From CAWFLT01 sp963816795 (GTDB lineage Bacteria > Acidobacteriota > Vicinamibacteria > Vicinamibacterales > SCN-69-37), in assembly GCA_963816795.1 (NCBI GenBank), contig CAWFLT010000004.1:1-64000 (forward strand): a DNA stretch of 64,000 bases, in the 5' to 3' direction. This document shows, one piece after another, positions 50,948-62,200 of the stretch. Both the position numbers and the translations under genes were made by a program. The notes under the pieces are model-generated. The model made no database searches. It was not told the origin of the DNA and was given only the letters and a program-made list of their open reading frames with translations. The first letter of the stretch is position 1. The number at the start of each line of letters is the position of its first letter.

Positions 50948-53419
50948 GACTTCACCGCCGTGACTCTCGCCTCGATGCCGGCGTCGGCGGTGCGGCCGGA
51001 TCGCTTCGGTGCGTTCGAGGCGCGCCCGTCGCCGCCCTCGTCGGGTGGCGTCACCATCAGCGGCGTCGGCCAGGGCACTGCCGGGAACGCGGTCGGTCCA
51101 AACCGTGCCGGTTTGCCGGCCGCCTTCGCGGCCAGCGCGCGCAGAATCTTGTCCGGCGTGATCGGCACTTCGTCGATGCGCACGCCGACGGCGTCGAACA
51201 CCGCGTTGGCAACGGCCGGCATGATCGGCAGGAGCGGCCCCTGGCCGACTTCCTTGGCGCCGAACGGGCCGGCTGGGTCCGGATGTTCGATGAGATCGGT
51301 GAAGATCTCCGGCATGTCGAGGCTGGTCGGGCTCTTGTATTCGAGAATCGACGGGAACTTGTGGACGAGCGCGTGCGACAGCTTCGCCGGCAGCCGGCGG
51401 AACACCTGCTCTTCCATCAGCGCCTCGCCGATCCCCATGTAGACGCTGCCTTCCACCTGACCGCGCACGAGCACGGGATTCAGCGCGCGCCCGATGTCGT
51501 GCGCGATCCACACCCGCGGCACCGCGATCCAGCCCGTCTCGGGATCGACCTCGACCTCCACCACCGCAGCGGTGTACGAATAGGTCGGCGACGGTCCGAC
51601 GCCGCCGCCTTTGAACTTCGCCGCCGACTTCGGCGGCGTGTACGAGCCGGTCGTCCCGATCGTGCCGAACTGCGCTTCGGCGAGACAGACGGCTTCCTGA
51701 AACGTCACGCCCACCGCCGGATCCTCGGCGTCGAAGACACGGCGATCCGCGAACACGAGCCGGTCTTTCGCGACGCCGAGCTTGCGGCTCGTCGCGTCGG
51801 CGAGAATCTCGCGCGCGCGTTCGGCCGCCTGGATCGCGGCGTTGCCCATCATCAGGGTGACCCGGCTCGAGTACGACCCGAGATCGACCGGCGTGAGATC
51901 GGTGTCGCCGGTCACGGCGCGAATGTCGAACGGATCGATGCCGAGCACTTCGGCGACGATGCCGACCAGCACATCGTCCGATCCCTGACCGATTTCGGTG
52001 GCGCCACAGAAGGCCGTCACGCCGCCGCTGCGATCGAGCTTGAGCTGGACGCCGGAGTGGGGCAGCTCGTTCCAGTTGATCGGGAGGCCTGCGCCGGAGA
52101 GGTACGACGAACAGGCGAGCCCGACACCGCGGCCGGGCGGCAGTTTGCCGTGCTTCTCGTGCCAGCCGGATCGTGCGGTCACCGTCCGGATGCAGTCGGC
52201 GAGGCCGATGGTCCGGACCCGCAGGAAGTTCGCCGTCAGCGAGTCCGGCGGGGCCACGATGCGCAGTCGCAGATCGGCGGGATCGATCGCGAGCCGCTCG
52301 GCGATCTTGTCGAGCTGGACTTCCTGGCCGAAGCGGCTCTGCGGCGTCCCATGGCCGCGCTTCGGTCCGCACGGCGGCTTGTTCGTGAAGGTGCGACAGC
52401 CGCGGAAACGATAGCGGGGGACCTGGTACGTCACCGTCTGCAGCGCGCCGGTATAGAAGGTGCTCGCCGCGCCGTACGATCCGTAGGCGCCGCCGTCGAG
52501 CAGCGTCTGCAGGTCGATCCCGGTGATCCGGCCGTCGTTCATCACGCCGGTGCGGTAGCGCATCAACACCGGGTGCCGCCCGCGATGGCAGTAGAACACT
52601 TCTTCACGCGACAGCGTGATCTTCACCGGCCGATCCAGCAGCATCGCCGCTTTGGCGACGACGATCTCGTGGTTGAAGGGGTCGCTCTTGCCGCCAAAGC
52701 CGCCGCCGTTCGGCGTCGCGATGACGCGGATGTGCGCCGCCGGCATCGCCAGCGCTTTCGCGAGCGCGCGATGCAGGTAGTGCGGCGTCTGCGTGCTCGA
52801 GTAGACGACGAGTTTGCCATCGGCGTCCTTCACCCCGACCGCAGAGTGCTGTTCGAGCGGGAGGTGGGTGTTGCCCTCGAAGAAAAACAGGTCGTCGAAC
52901 ACGTGATCTGCGCCGGCGATGGCCGCGTCCACGTCGCCGAACTGCAACGCGACGACCTTGTGGATGTTGCCCTCGTCGCCGTAGTCGTGAATCCGCGGCG
53001 ACGGATGGGTGAGGGCTTCCTCCGGCGACGCGATCGTGCGCAGGAGCTCGTACTCGACGTCGATGAGCGCGACGGCTGCGGCGGCGGTCACTTCGTCGCG
53101 CGCGATCACCGCCGCGACCGGATCGCCGACAAAGCGCACGACGTCGGGACAGAGCGCGTGCTCGTCGTGGCTGACCGGCATGATGCCGTACGGGATCGGA
53201 AACGCGTCGCCGGTGAGCACGAGATGCACGCCAGGATGCGCCGCCGCCTTCGCGGTGTCGATCCGCACGACGCGGGCGTGCGGATGCGGCGATCGCAGCA
53301 ACCGCCCGTGCAGCATGCGCGGCAGGATGATGTCGTCGGCAAAGCGCGTCTGGCCGGTGACCTTGGCGCGGCCGTCCACGCGCCGGCGGGCTTTGCCGAT
53401 GATGTTGTGGTGGGCCTCA
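50944..53419 (-). CDS. 4-hydroxybenzoyl-CoA reductase-like molybdenum subunit (alpha)
   Basis: About 820 residues, catalytic molybdopterin subunit. Motifs: GRAKVTGQTRFADDIILP, VRFVGDPVAAVIARDE, ATPNGGGFGGKSDPF, PPCGPKRGHGTPQSRFG, GATEIGQGSDDVLVGI and GPFGAKEVGQGPLLPIM with the catalytic Glu. The RGHGTPQSRF loop and the ending NAVFDAVGVRIDEVPIT match 4-hydroxybenzoyl-CoA reductase rather than xanthine dehydrogenase or CO dehydrogenase. The downstream gene encodes the FAD subunit with the family's 4Fe-4S loop. The start is uncertain: an ATG at 53419 needs an indel; the frame is solid from GTG 53379. Confidence 0.87.
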
Positions 53420-53531
53420 TGAAAGATCGCTTGTCGAGACGACAGACACCACGGGGGCCACGGAGGATCTCACGGGGGGCACGGAGGACGACCTGCAAGC
53501 GACTGCACAACGACCAGCCGGCGTTCCGTTT

Positions 53532-53620
53532 GGCGAGGGGGTGCGATCGCAGGCAACGGTCGACCGGGCAAGCATTTGCGAATCGAGTCGACCGTTGCCT
53601 GCGACGCGCACCCCCTCGCC
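53532..53620. repeat. large imperfect inverted repeat between operon genes
   Basis: Arms at 53532-53564 and 53587-53620 pair over about 33 bases with one bulge (core GGCAACGGTCGAC), around a 22-base loop. It lies in the 280-base gap between the 2Fe-2S and alpha subunit genes of the molybdenum enzyme. The gap also has CACGG-rich minisatellite (53451-53490). It could be a partial terminator or an RNA stabiliser within the operon. Confidence 0.65.
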
Positions 53621-53699
53621 ACGCGGCCTTCGGCCGCGGGCGGGCCGACAGGCCCGCCACGAACGCCGGCAGTGTTGCTCGACGACGATGTCGTGACAA

Positions 53700-54269
53700 T
53701 CATGTTCGCGGCCCTTCTCCGTTTTCTGCCGCTTTTCTCCGTGTTCTCCAGCTCTTCTCCGTGTCCTCGTTCTTCCCCGTGTTCCCCGTGGTGTCCGAGT
53801 GACACACGCTCTCGACAGCCTCGACAATCTGCGCGTACCCGGTACACCGGCACAAATTGCCTGACAGCGCCTCGCGGATGCGATCGCGCGTCGGGTGCGG
53901 CTCGCGATCGAGGAGCGCGCGCGCGGTCATCAGGATGCCCGGCGTGCAGTACCCGCATTGGGCCGCGCCGTGATCGGCAAAGGCTTCCTGCAGCGGGTCG
54001 AGCCGGCCGCCCGACGTCAGTCCTTCGACGGTTCGTACCTGCCGCCCGGGGCACTCCACCGCGAGCGCGAGGCAGGAGAGCACCGGCTCGCCATCGAGGA
54101 GCACCGCGCAGGCGCCGCACTCGCCGAGCTCACAGCCATGCTTGGTCCCGGTCAGCTGCAGGTCCTCGCGCAGCACCTCGAGCAGCGTCTTGTAGGTCTC
54201 GACGACCGCGTCGACGGGCTCGCCGTTCACCGTCATCGTCAAGCGGAAGCGGGCGGAAGGCTCGGTCAT
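53700..54269 (-). CDS. 4-hydroxybenzoyl-CoA reductase-like 2Fe-2S subunit (gamma)
   Basis: About 190 residues with two 2Fe-2S clusters. The N-terminal plant-type set reads KHGCELGECGACAVLLDG with Cys C-x4-C-x2-C, completed by VLSCLALAVEC; the C-terminal set reads AAQCGYCTPGILMTA and NLCRCTGYAQIVEAV. It passes electrons between the FAD and molybdenum subunits. Start MTEPSARFRLTMTV at 54269. The tail after ESVCHSD is Lys/Glu/Thr-rich and encoded by a minisatellite; it probably is not part of the native fold. It is 7 bases after the TetR gene. Confidence 0.87.
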   Translation of the reverse strand: MTEPSARFRLTMTVNGEPVDAVVETYKTLLEVLREDLQLTGTKHGCELGECGACAVLLDGEPVLSCLALAVECPGRQVRTVEGLTSGGRLDPLQEAFADHGAAQCGYCTPGILMTARALLDREPHPTRDRIREALSGNLCRCTGYAQIVEAVESVCHSDTTGNTGKNEDTEKSWRTRRKAAENGEGPRT

Positions 54270-54276
54270 GATGCCG

Positions 54277-54921
54277 TCACTCGGAAAGCGCGCTGGCGGG
54301 ATCGGCGGCAAGGCCGCGGACCAGGAAGTCAGCGAGGCCGCGACTCACGGTCTCGGTGTCATGGGCGCCGTCGGGCCGGAACCACGTCACGGTCCAGTTG
54401 AGCGCCCCGAGCATGGCCCGCGTCGCCAGCGCCGCGTCAGGCACGACGAACGTGCCGGCGCGCACACCCTGTTCGACCAGCCGGCGGAGCCCGCGCTCGT
54501 AGCGATCGCGTTTCTGCACGATGCGGCCGCGCAGCGCCGGCGGCAGCGCGTCGACCTGCACATGCGCGCTGGCGCCCTCGACGTCGTCGAGCATCGTCCG
54601 CACGTGTGCGCGAAGCACGGCGTGCAGGCGTGGCGCGGGGCCGCGACCGGGCGGCGCCGCGACCGTCGCCAGCATCCGATCGAGCGCGCGGTCCTGACAG
54701 TAGAAGAGGATCTCGTCCTTGCCGCGAAAGTAGTGATAGAGGTTCGCCGGCGAGAGGTCAGCAGCCTCGGCGATGTCGCGCATCCCGGCGTCCGCGTAGC
54801 CGCGCTCCCGGAAGATGCGGCCGGCGGCACGCAGGATGCCGTCGCGCCGGGCATCCCGGCGCCGCACCCGGCGGGGCGGATCGGCGGCCGCCTTCGAACG
54901 GCCGTTCGATTTTCGAACCAC
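54277..54921 (-). CDS. TetR family transcriptional regulator
   Basis: 214 residues, intact. N-terminal helix-turn-helix: ILRAAGRIFRERGYADAGM, then DIAEAADLSPANLYHYFRGK, as in the TetR family. The C-terminal part is the ligand-binding helix bundle (MLGALNWTVTWFRPDG, LADFLVRGL). It is the first gene upstream of the molybdenum enzyme operon on the same strand, so it likely controls that operon in response to an aromatic or acyl-CoA compound; the ligand is inference. N-terminus is basic (MVRKSNGRSKAA). Confidence 0.9.
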   Translation of the reverse strand: MVRKSNGRSKAAADPPRRVRRRDARRDGILRAAGRIFRERGYADAGMRDIAEAADLSPANLYHYFRGKDEILFYCQDRALDRMLATVAAPPGRGPAPRLHAVLRAHVRTMLDDVEGASAHVQVDALPPALRGRIVQKRDRYERGLRRLVEQGVRAGTFVVPDAALATRAMLGALNWTVTWFRPDGAHDTETVSRGLADFLVRGLAADPASALSE

Positions 54922-54966
54922 GGTTCAATTCGCTTAAGCCGTGCCCGCTGAACAGCGCACAGCTCG

Positions 54967-57091
54967 CTACGCCGCTGGCGTCACGCCCCCGTTAATCACG
55001 CGTCCCTCGAGCGGCGCCCAGGCGTCAACGGTCCAGCGGCCGTCGACCGCCTGGGCGGGCCGCACGACCGGATCCCACTCGGACTGACGGACGCCGGTCA
55101 GGTTCTCGCCGTTGATGAAGAGACTGAATCTGCCGAATCTGCGCTCGGCGAGCAGGCCGATGATCACGTACGGCTCGCTCGTGCCCCGATACGGATTGGC
55201 GTCGAGTCGCTGCTCGCCCGTGTAATAGATCTCGAGACCGACGCGGCCTTTCTCTTCCGATTCCGCCATCGCGACGATGCCGACACTGTGACGCGGTGTC
55301 AGCGCGACGTCGTCCCGCACGCCGGCGTCCGACTCGCGTGATTGCACGTAGGTGTACGTCCCGGTCACCGCAAACGGCTCGTGCCGGTAGGTGGCGAGCA
55401 GCTCGACACCGCGATTGGTCGTCTCCCCGTCAAGATTTCGGATCGCGTACGCGTCCTCGCGATCGACGTGAACGGGATCGGAGACGTGCGAGGCGAACGT
55501 CGTGAAGGTGAACGACACGTCGCCGACCGTCCGGCCGAGATCGAACGAGAAACTGCGCCCGCGCTCGGCGTCGAGCGGCGTCGTCACCTCGAGGCGTGTG
55601 AGTCCGGCCGCCTCCGTTTCCTCGGTCAGTGGCGTCGCCGCATAGAAGCCCTGACCCGCCGAGACGCGGCTGGTCCAGCCACCGCCCCGCAGCAGGACGG
55701 ATCCGCGCGGACTGAAGAACGTGCCGTACTCGCTGTGCCAGTCCACGCGCCCGCTCGCCGAGACGAGCAGCCACGGACGAATGGTGAGGTCGTCCTGCGC
55801 GAAGAGGCCAGGTGTCGTGAACGTGTAGCCGAACCTCGGCACGTCAGTCGGGTCATAGGCGTCGCGTTCGAAGGCCCCGCCGGCGACCCAGGTGTGCATC
55901 CCCGCCGCGCCGCGAATCGTGACCTCGCCAAAGGCCGTGTCGTGCTGATCGCGCTCTCGCGTGTCGCCGAAGAAATGATCGTGCTGCTGTGACGCCGCCG
56001 CTGCGCGAGCCGTCATCACGTACTTGCCGCCGAGGAGCGTCTGGCCGAGTACGCCGCCATCGACCCGCGTCGTGTCGAGCGATTCCTGATACGGCAGTCC
56101 GGTGGCCACGAGCGTCTCGTCCGGCATCGTCCCGCCGCGCCGCGATTCTTCGGTGACGCCGACCGTGGCGAAGAACGACGCGCCCGAATCGTTCTGCCAG
56201 AACACACGCGGCCGTACGACGACACGCCCGTACTTCGCCATGTCCGACCACCCGTCGTCGTCCACGTCCACTTGTCCTTGACGATGACCGCTCGCGAGCA
56301 GCGTGAATCCCCAACGCGGGCGAGATCGGTGTGGACAGCCACAGGACCCCGTCCGTTGCGCCGCGGGTGGATTGGTTGAAGAGCACCTCGTGCGCAGCGG
56401 CGTCGCCCGGGCGCCGCGAGAGCAGATTGACGACGCCGCCCATGGCGCCGGCGCCGTAGAGCGCGGAGGCGGCGCCCTTGATCACTTCGACCTGGCCGAG
56501 ATCCATCGGCGGAATCTGCAGCAGCCCCAGGCCGCCCGGCTGCTCGCCGAACAGCGGCAGCCCGTCGGAGAGGAAGCGCGTGTAGCGGCCGCGCATTCCC
56601 TGGATGCGCACGCTGGCCGCGCCGAGCGACGGCGACGTCGCCTGCACGCGCAGACCGCCCATCTCGTTCAGCATCATGACGATGTCGCCGGGCGTCATGA
56701 GCATCTTCTCTTCGATTTCCTCACGCCCGAGCACATCGACGCGCGTCGGTTGATCCTCGAGCCGGCGGCCAGTCCGCGTGGACGCGACGACGGTGACTTC
56801 TTCTTCGACGTCGGGCGGCGGTACCAGCTCGATCTGCACGGTATGTGTCTGACCGGCGACGACGGTCAGGGACGCGGTGGCCTTCACGAAGCCGTCTTTG
56901 GTCGCCGTGATCTCGACCGTCCCGGGCGCGACCGCCAGCGTCGCCACGCCATCCGCGCCCGTCGTCGCGACGGCGGTTCCGGCAGACACCGAGGCGCCGG
57001 CGACGGGTTTGGCGTCAGCCGTTCGGACTTCGATACGGATGGTGCCGGTTTGCTGGCCGAGCAAGGCGAGCGTCAAGTAGAGCGCGAGCAT
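54967..57091 (-). CDS. TonB-dependent receptor
   Basis: About 708 residues, one indel near 56300. Start MLALYLTLALLGQQTG, a short signal peptide. A regulatory Ig-like domain (VRTADAKPVAGASVSAGTA) and a TonB-box-like EVTVVASTRTG precede the plug: PGDIVMMLNEMGGLRVQAT, QVEVIKGAASALYGAGAMGG and VVNLLSRRP. The barrel ends NGENLTGVRQSEWDPVVRP. Its plug is of the ligand-gated porin type that imports siderophores or cobalamin. No siderophore gene is adjacent. It follows the TetR gene on the same strand but 45 bases before its end, so they may be unrelated units. Confidence 0.88.
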
Positions 57092-57164
57092 CAGATCATT
57101 GTGCCTTACACGCGCGCGTCCGCGACGGCCGCTACGCTCGCCTGCGGACGGCATCAATCTTAAA

Positions 57165-57265
57165 GTCGCGTGGGGCCCCACCCCCACGCGACTGCGACGC
57201 GCGTTACGCTCGCGCTGCGCGCTCGGCAACCGTGTGGTCGCGTGGGGCCCCACCCCCACGCGACT
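57165..57265. repeat. two 29-base direct repeats with palindromic core
   Basis: A 29-base unit occurs at 57165-57193 and again at 57237-57265, spaced 72 bases. Its centre is GTGGGGCCCCAC, a perfect palindrome. The repeats lie upstream of the isomerase gene and after the start of the divergent receptor gene, so they may be operator sites or repeat-family copies. Confidence 0.7.
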
Positions 57266-57321
57266 GGACCGGTCGCGCTCGCGCTACGCGCTCGGCGACC
57301 GGTTGGTCTACTATTCGTTCG

Positions 57322-58177
57322 ATGCGCTTCGCGATCTGCAACGAGCTCTTCGAAGGCTGGGCCTTCGACCGGGTCTGCGGCTACGTCAAGTCGGCCGGCT
57401 ACGACGGGCTCGAGGTCGCGCCGTTCACGCTGGCGCCACGCATCACCGATCTCACCGCGGAGGCTCGGGCGAGTTTGCGCCAGCAGGCTGCCGATGCCGG
57501 GATCGAGATCATCGGCCTGCACTGGCTGCTGGCGAAAACCGACGGCTTCTACCTCACCTCGCCGGACCAGACCGTGCGCGAACGCACGACCGCGTACTTC
57601 GTTGCGCTGGCCGAGGCGTGCCGGGATCTCGGCGGCCGCCTGATGGTGCTCGGATCGCCGAAGCAGCGATCGCTCCTCCCGGGCGTGTCGCGCGAGCAAG
57701 CCTATGACTTGGCGGCCGAGACGCTGCGGCCGGTGCTGCCCGTGCTCGAGGCGTCTGGCGTGACGCTCTGCCTCGAGCCGCTCTCGCCGGCCGAGACCGA
57801 CTTTCTTGAACACTTGCGACGACGCGCTCGAGCTGGCGGCGCGCCTCGATCACCCGAACGTCGTGCTGCATCTCGACGTGAAGGCGATGGCCAGCGAGCC
57901 GACGCCGATCGTCGATCTCGTCTCCCGGCACGCGGCCGCCGCGGGCCACTTCCACGCCAACGACCCCAACCTGCGCGGCCCGGGTTTCGGCGCCACCGAC
58001 TTCGTGCCGATCTTCGACGCGCTCGATCGCGCCGGCTACGACAAGTGGGTGTCGGTCGAGGTCTTCGACTTCTCGCCCGATCCTGAGACAATTGCCAGCC
58101 GCAGCCTCGAATACATGAAGGCCACGAAGGCCGCGAAGCACACGAACAACAGCCGCTCAAAGGAGCTGTCCGCATGA
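57322..58177 (+). CDS. sugar phosphate isomerase/epimerase (xylose isomerase-like TIM barrel)
   Basis: About 285 residues, one indel near 57815. Start MRFAICNELFEGWAF. TIM-barrel pattern: VKSAGYDGLEVAPFTL, IEIIGLHWLLAKTDGFYL, LGGRLMVLGSPKQRS, VTLCLEPLSPAETDF with the metal-binding Glu, VVLHLDVKAMASE with the second acidic ligand, HFHANDPNLRGPGFG and VSVEVFDFSPDPE. Metal ligands Glu/Asp/His/Glu appear at the expected strands. Its stop overlaps the next gene's ATG, so both act in one pathway of carbohydrate breakdown. Substrate unknown. Confidence 0.86.
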
Positions 58178-59169
58178 CTGCGCCATCCGTCGTCGTCACC
58201 GCCGCCTGCCTCGCCGTCGCCTACGCCGCTGCCAGCCAGGCGCCAGCCGCCGCGGTCGTCGTCCGCTCCGACGCCGCCACGAAGCAGATCGTCGCCACCA
58301 TCGGCGGCAAGCCGTTCACGACGTATCGCTACGGGCCGGAGTTCGCCGAGAAGCCGGTGTTCTATCCAGTCCTGGCTCCCAACGGCGCCCGCGTCAATCG
58401 CGAGTATCCGATGGTCGAGAAGGTGCCGGGAGAGAGCGCGGATCATCCGCACCATCAGTCGATGTGGTTCACCTACGACGAGGTCAACGGCACGAATTTC
58501 TGGAACCCGCAGCCGGGCGGCCGGAAGATCGAGCAGCGCGACGTCAAGGCCGACGCGAACGGGCTGGTCGCGATCCTCGAGTGGAAAGACAAGGACGGCA
58601 AGGTCGTGCTCGAGGAAACCAAGCGCGTCCAGTTCGGCGGCGCCGCCGACGCGTCGTGGATGGATCACGACATCACGCTGCGCGCGCCGAACGTCGCCGT
58701 CTCGATGGGGGACACGAAGGAAGGCGCCTTCGGCATTCGCCTGAACGACACGCTCAAGGAAGCGGGCGGCACCGGGAAGTACATCAACGCCGAAGGGCTC
58801 GAGACCTCGAAGAACGTGTGGGGGAAGACGAGTCCGTGGGTGGCGATTCGCGGCACGGTGAAAGAGGCGGCTGGAGACAAGGACGTGACGGTCGCGATCT
58901 ACGCGCACCCCACGGGCTTGAACGCACCGCCGTACTGGCACGCCCGCGATTACGGCCTGTTCGCGGCCAACCCGTTCGGCCGCAAGGCCTACGATCCGAA
59001 GCAGGAGACGCGCATCACGACGCTGGCCGTCAACCAGAGCCTGCGCGTGCGGTTCCGTCTCGCGGTGTATTCGGGACAGGTCGACAAGGCGCGGCTCGAT
59101 CAGCGACTTCGCGGCGTTCGCGAAATAGAAGTTGCGCCGGCTGTCCGCTTCCGTTCATTGACGGGGTGA
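58174..59169 (+). CDS. DUF6807 (PmoA-like) secreted protein
   Basis: 331 residues, intact. The N-terminus MTAPSVVVTAACLAVAYA is a signal peptide. Core: GPEFAEKPVFYPVLAPNG, DHPHHQSMWFTYDEVNG with a metal-like His set, EGAFGIRLNDTL and NPFGRKAYDPKQ. It is often labelled PmoA in databases, but it has no similarity to particulate methane monooxygenase. It is coupled to the sugar isomerase gene by overlap (ATGA) and probably acts on a carbohydrate in the periplasm. Confidence 0.85.
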   Translation: MTAPSVVVTAACLAVAYAAASQAPAAAVVVRSDAATKQIVATIGGKPFTTYRYGPEFAEKPVFYPVLAPNGARVNREYPMVEKVPGESADHPHHQSMWFTYDEVNGTNFWNPQPGGRKIEQRDVKADANGLVAILEWKDKDGKVVLEETKRVQFGGAADASWMDHDITLRAPNVAVSMGDTKEGAFGIRLNDTLKEAGGTGKYINAEGLETSKNVWGKTSPWVAIRGTVKEAAGDKDVTVAIYAHPTGLNAPPYWHARDYGLFAANPFGRKAYDPKQETRITTLAVNQSLRVRFRLAVYSGQVDKARLDQRLRGVREIEVAPAVRFRSLTG

Positions 59170-59217
59170 TCGACCGCGCACTATCCTCCCGGGAAGTATT
59201 TGTTACCAGGAGGTTAC

Positions 59218-62200
59218 ATGCTCATTCGACTCATGACGGCCGCGCTCGGCGTAGTCGTCGCCCTCGGCATCGCGGTCTCGGCCTCCGGCCAGACCGTGAC
59301 CGGCACGCTGCAGGGTACCGTGACCGACGCCAGCGGGGGCGTCCTGCCCGCGGCGACGGTCACCATTCGCAATCTCGAGACCGGCGCCACGCGCGAGCTG
59401 ACGACCAACAGCATCGGGTTCTACAGCGCGCCGTTCCTGCCGATTGGCCGTTACACCGTCACGGTCAAGCTCAACGGCTTCGCGACCGTCGTGCGCGAAG
59501 ACATCGATCTCGGGCTGAATCAGACCCGGGTCGCGGACTTCCAGATGAAGACGGCCGCGGTCGCCGAGACCGTCACGGTCGTCGGCGCGGCGCCGCCGAT
59601 CAACACGATCAACGCCGAGATCAAGAGCTCGCTCACCGCCGAGCAGATCAGCGACAAGCCGACGCTCAGCCCCGGCAGCTTCCTCTCGCTCGCCGAGATC
59701 TTTCCCGGATTCCAGGACAACCCGACCAGCGGCCAGAACAATCCCACCGCGTCGTCGGGCTCGTCGATCAACTTCAACGGCACCGGCACGCGCGGCGCGA
59801 CGTTCCAGATCAACGGCGTCAACAACGACGATTCGTCCGAGAATCAGAACCGCCAGGGCGCGGCGCTCTCGACGATCAAGGAGTTCCAGGTCATCAGCAA
59901 CACCTACAGCGCCGAGTTCGGGCGCGGCTACGGTGCGGTGGTGCTGGTGCAGACGAAGTCGGGGACCAATCAATGGCGCGGCGACGCCTACGAGTTCCTG
60001 CAGGATGGCGATGACCTGACCGCCCTGCGGGCGTTCACCACGGTGAAACCCGACAATCAACGGAATCAGTTCGGCGGCACGGCGGGCTTCCCGATCCGCA
60101 CCGATCGGCTGTTCGCGTTCGTCAGCTTCGATCGGACCAAGCTTGGGCGGCAAGAACAACTACGCTCGCGATCTGCTCCTGCCGAACGAGCGCACGCCGC
60201 GGCTGACCCGCGGCAACGACACTCCGGCGAACCGCGCGTGGATCCAGTCGATCATCGATCGCTATCCGGCCAGCGCGGTCCCGAACGATCCGCGCAGCAA
60301 CCGGACCTACGCGACCGTGATCGGATTCGACTGGCCCGATCAGGACTACTCGGGCCGCGTCGACTGGCAGCGCGGGCCGGACCACCTCACCACGCGATAT
60401 CAGTACACGCATCAAGTGCGGGCGACCGACGACGTGATCCTCGGCGAGCAGGCCAAGCAGGACAACCAGCAGCAGAATCTCGGCGTGACGTGGACGAAGA
60501 TCCTGAGCTCGCGGGTCGTCACCGAGCTGCGCTACGGGCTGGGCGTGCGTGACACCAACGTGAACATCGCCGACGGGAACCGCACGCCGATCGTCCGGTT
60601 CACCGACTCGCCCTTCTCGGGCACGATCATCGGCAACGCCGGCACGTTTCCGATTCTGCGCGACCAGCTCGACAACCAGATCGTGGCGAACCTGTCGTGG
60701 GTGTTCGCGGCCAATCACTCGTTCAAGGCCGGCACCGACATCCGCAAGCAGCAGCTCGACGACTTCGCCGACAGCAACTCGCGCGGGCTGTGGACGTTCA
60801 ACCGCGTCTGCGGCGGCGTCACCTACGCCACGCCGTACGACGCGTTTCTCGATGGCTGTATCGCGTCGTTCACGACCGCCTACGGGCCGTTCCTGCTCGA
60901 GAACCGGATCGGCGAGAGCAACTTCTACGCCGAGGACAACTGGCGGATTCATCCGACGCTGACGTTGAATCTCGGGTTCCGCTACGAGTACGTCGGGGCG
61001 CCGAGCGAGAAAGAGGATCGCATCAACTACGGCTTCGGCGCCGACAGCGACAACTACGAGCCGCGGCTCGGCATGGCGTGGACGCTGCCGGCGACGACCG
61101 GGTGGCGTGCCTGGTTCACCGGCGAGGCCGTCGGCGACGCGTCGCTGCGCGGCGGCTACGGCATCTACCACGGCCGCGTCTTCCAGTCCGTGTTTTCACA
61201 GAGCGGCGCCAGCCTGCGGACCAATCCGCCGAACGCGCTCGCGCTCCCGATCACGACACTGCCCGGCATTCTCAACGTCTCCGATCCCACGCTGGGCTTC
61301 GTGTTCGTGCCGGGTCCGCAGACGATCCGGCACTCCATCAACCTCGCCAACGAGAATCTGGAGATGCCGTACACCCATCAGTGGAGCGCGACCTACGAGC
61401 GCAAGCTGCCGTGGAGCTCGAGCCTGCGCATGACCTACAACGGCAACCGCGGAATGGGTTTGCTCAAGTACTCCCTCGCCAACCTGCCGCTGTCGCCGCT
61501 CGACGGCCCGGTGACCGTCGTGAATCATCCGAACAATGCGCCGGCGGCGGGCTTTCCGGATCTGCGCGGCAAGGTGATCGATCGGCTCGCGGCAGACCAG
61601 CGCTGTGCCGGCACCGGCCTGCCGGGCATCGCGGTCAATGCCACCTGTCCGGTCGCGGTACCAATTGCCGACAACGAGATCAGCACGCGGGTGCCGCGGA
61701 CCAACGAACGCCGGCCGGACCCGCGCTACACGTCGAACCTCGTCGTCAGCAACGACGCCGAGTCGTGGTACGACGGCCTCCAGATCGAGTGGGCGAAGCG
61801 CCTGAGCCACGGCCTGACGTTCACGACCAGCTACACCCGCAGCACCGCGACGGACACGACGTCGGAAGCGACGTTCGTCGGCGCCGGCGACTCGAACCAG
61901 CAGGGCCCCAACGCGGCCTACGCGAAGGGCTATTCGCGCTTCCACACGCCGCATCGCTTCACCTTCAACGGCAGCTACCTGCTCCCGTTCTGGCAGAACC
62001 GGCCGGACCTGACCGGGACGCTCCTCGGCGGATGGCAGGTCTCGGCCGTCGATCCGGCTGGCGTCCGGCACGCCCTTCACGCCGAGCCAGGCCGGGCTCG
62101 ATCTGGACTTCGACGGCTTCGCCGAGGCGCGGCCCGTCGTGCTCGACCGTTCGGTGCTGGGCCGCTCGGTCGATGACCCGGCGACGTCGACGCAGGTGAT

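Noticed and set aside
53451..53620. CRISPR-like array
   Set aside because: Units are short, unequal and without spacers; it is a minisatellite with a hairpin.
58174..59169. Particulate methane monooxygenase subunit (PmoA)
   Set aside because: The name comes from a mislabelled family; the protein is soluble, has a signal peptide and no membrane helices of PmoA.
59203..60159. Long minus-strand open frame opposite the receptor gene
   Set aside because: Shadow of the strongly supported receptor; composition is Arg/Gly/Asp-rich with no domains.
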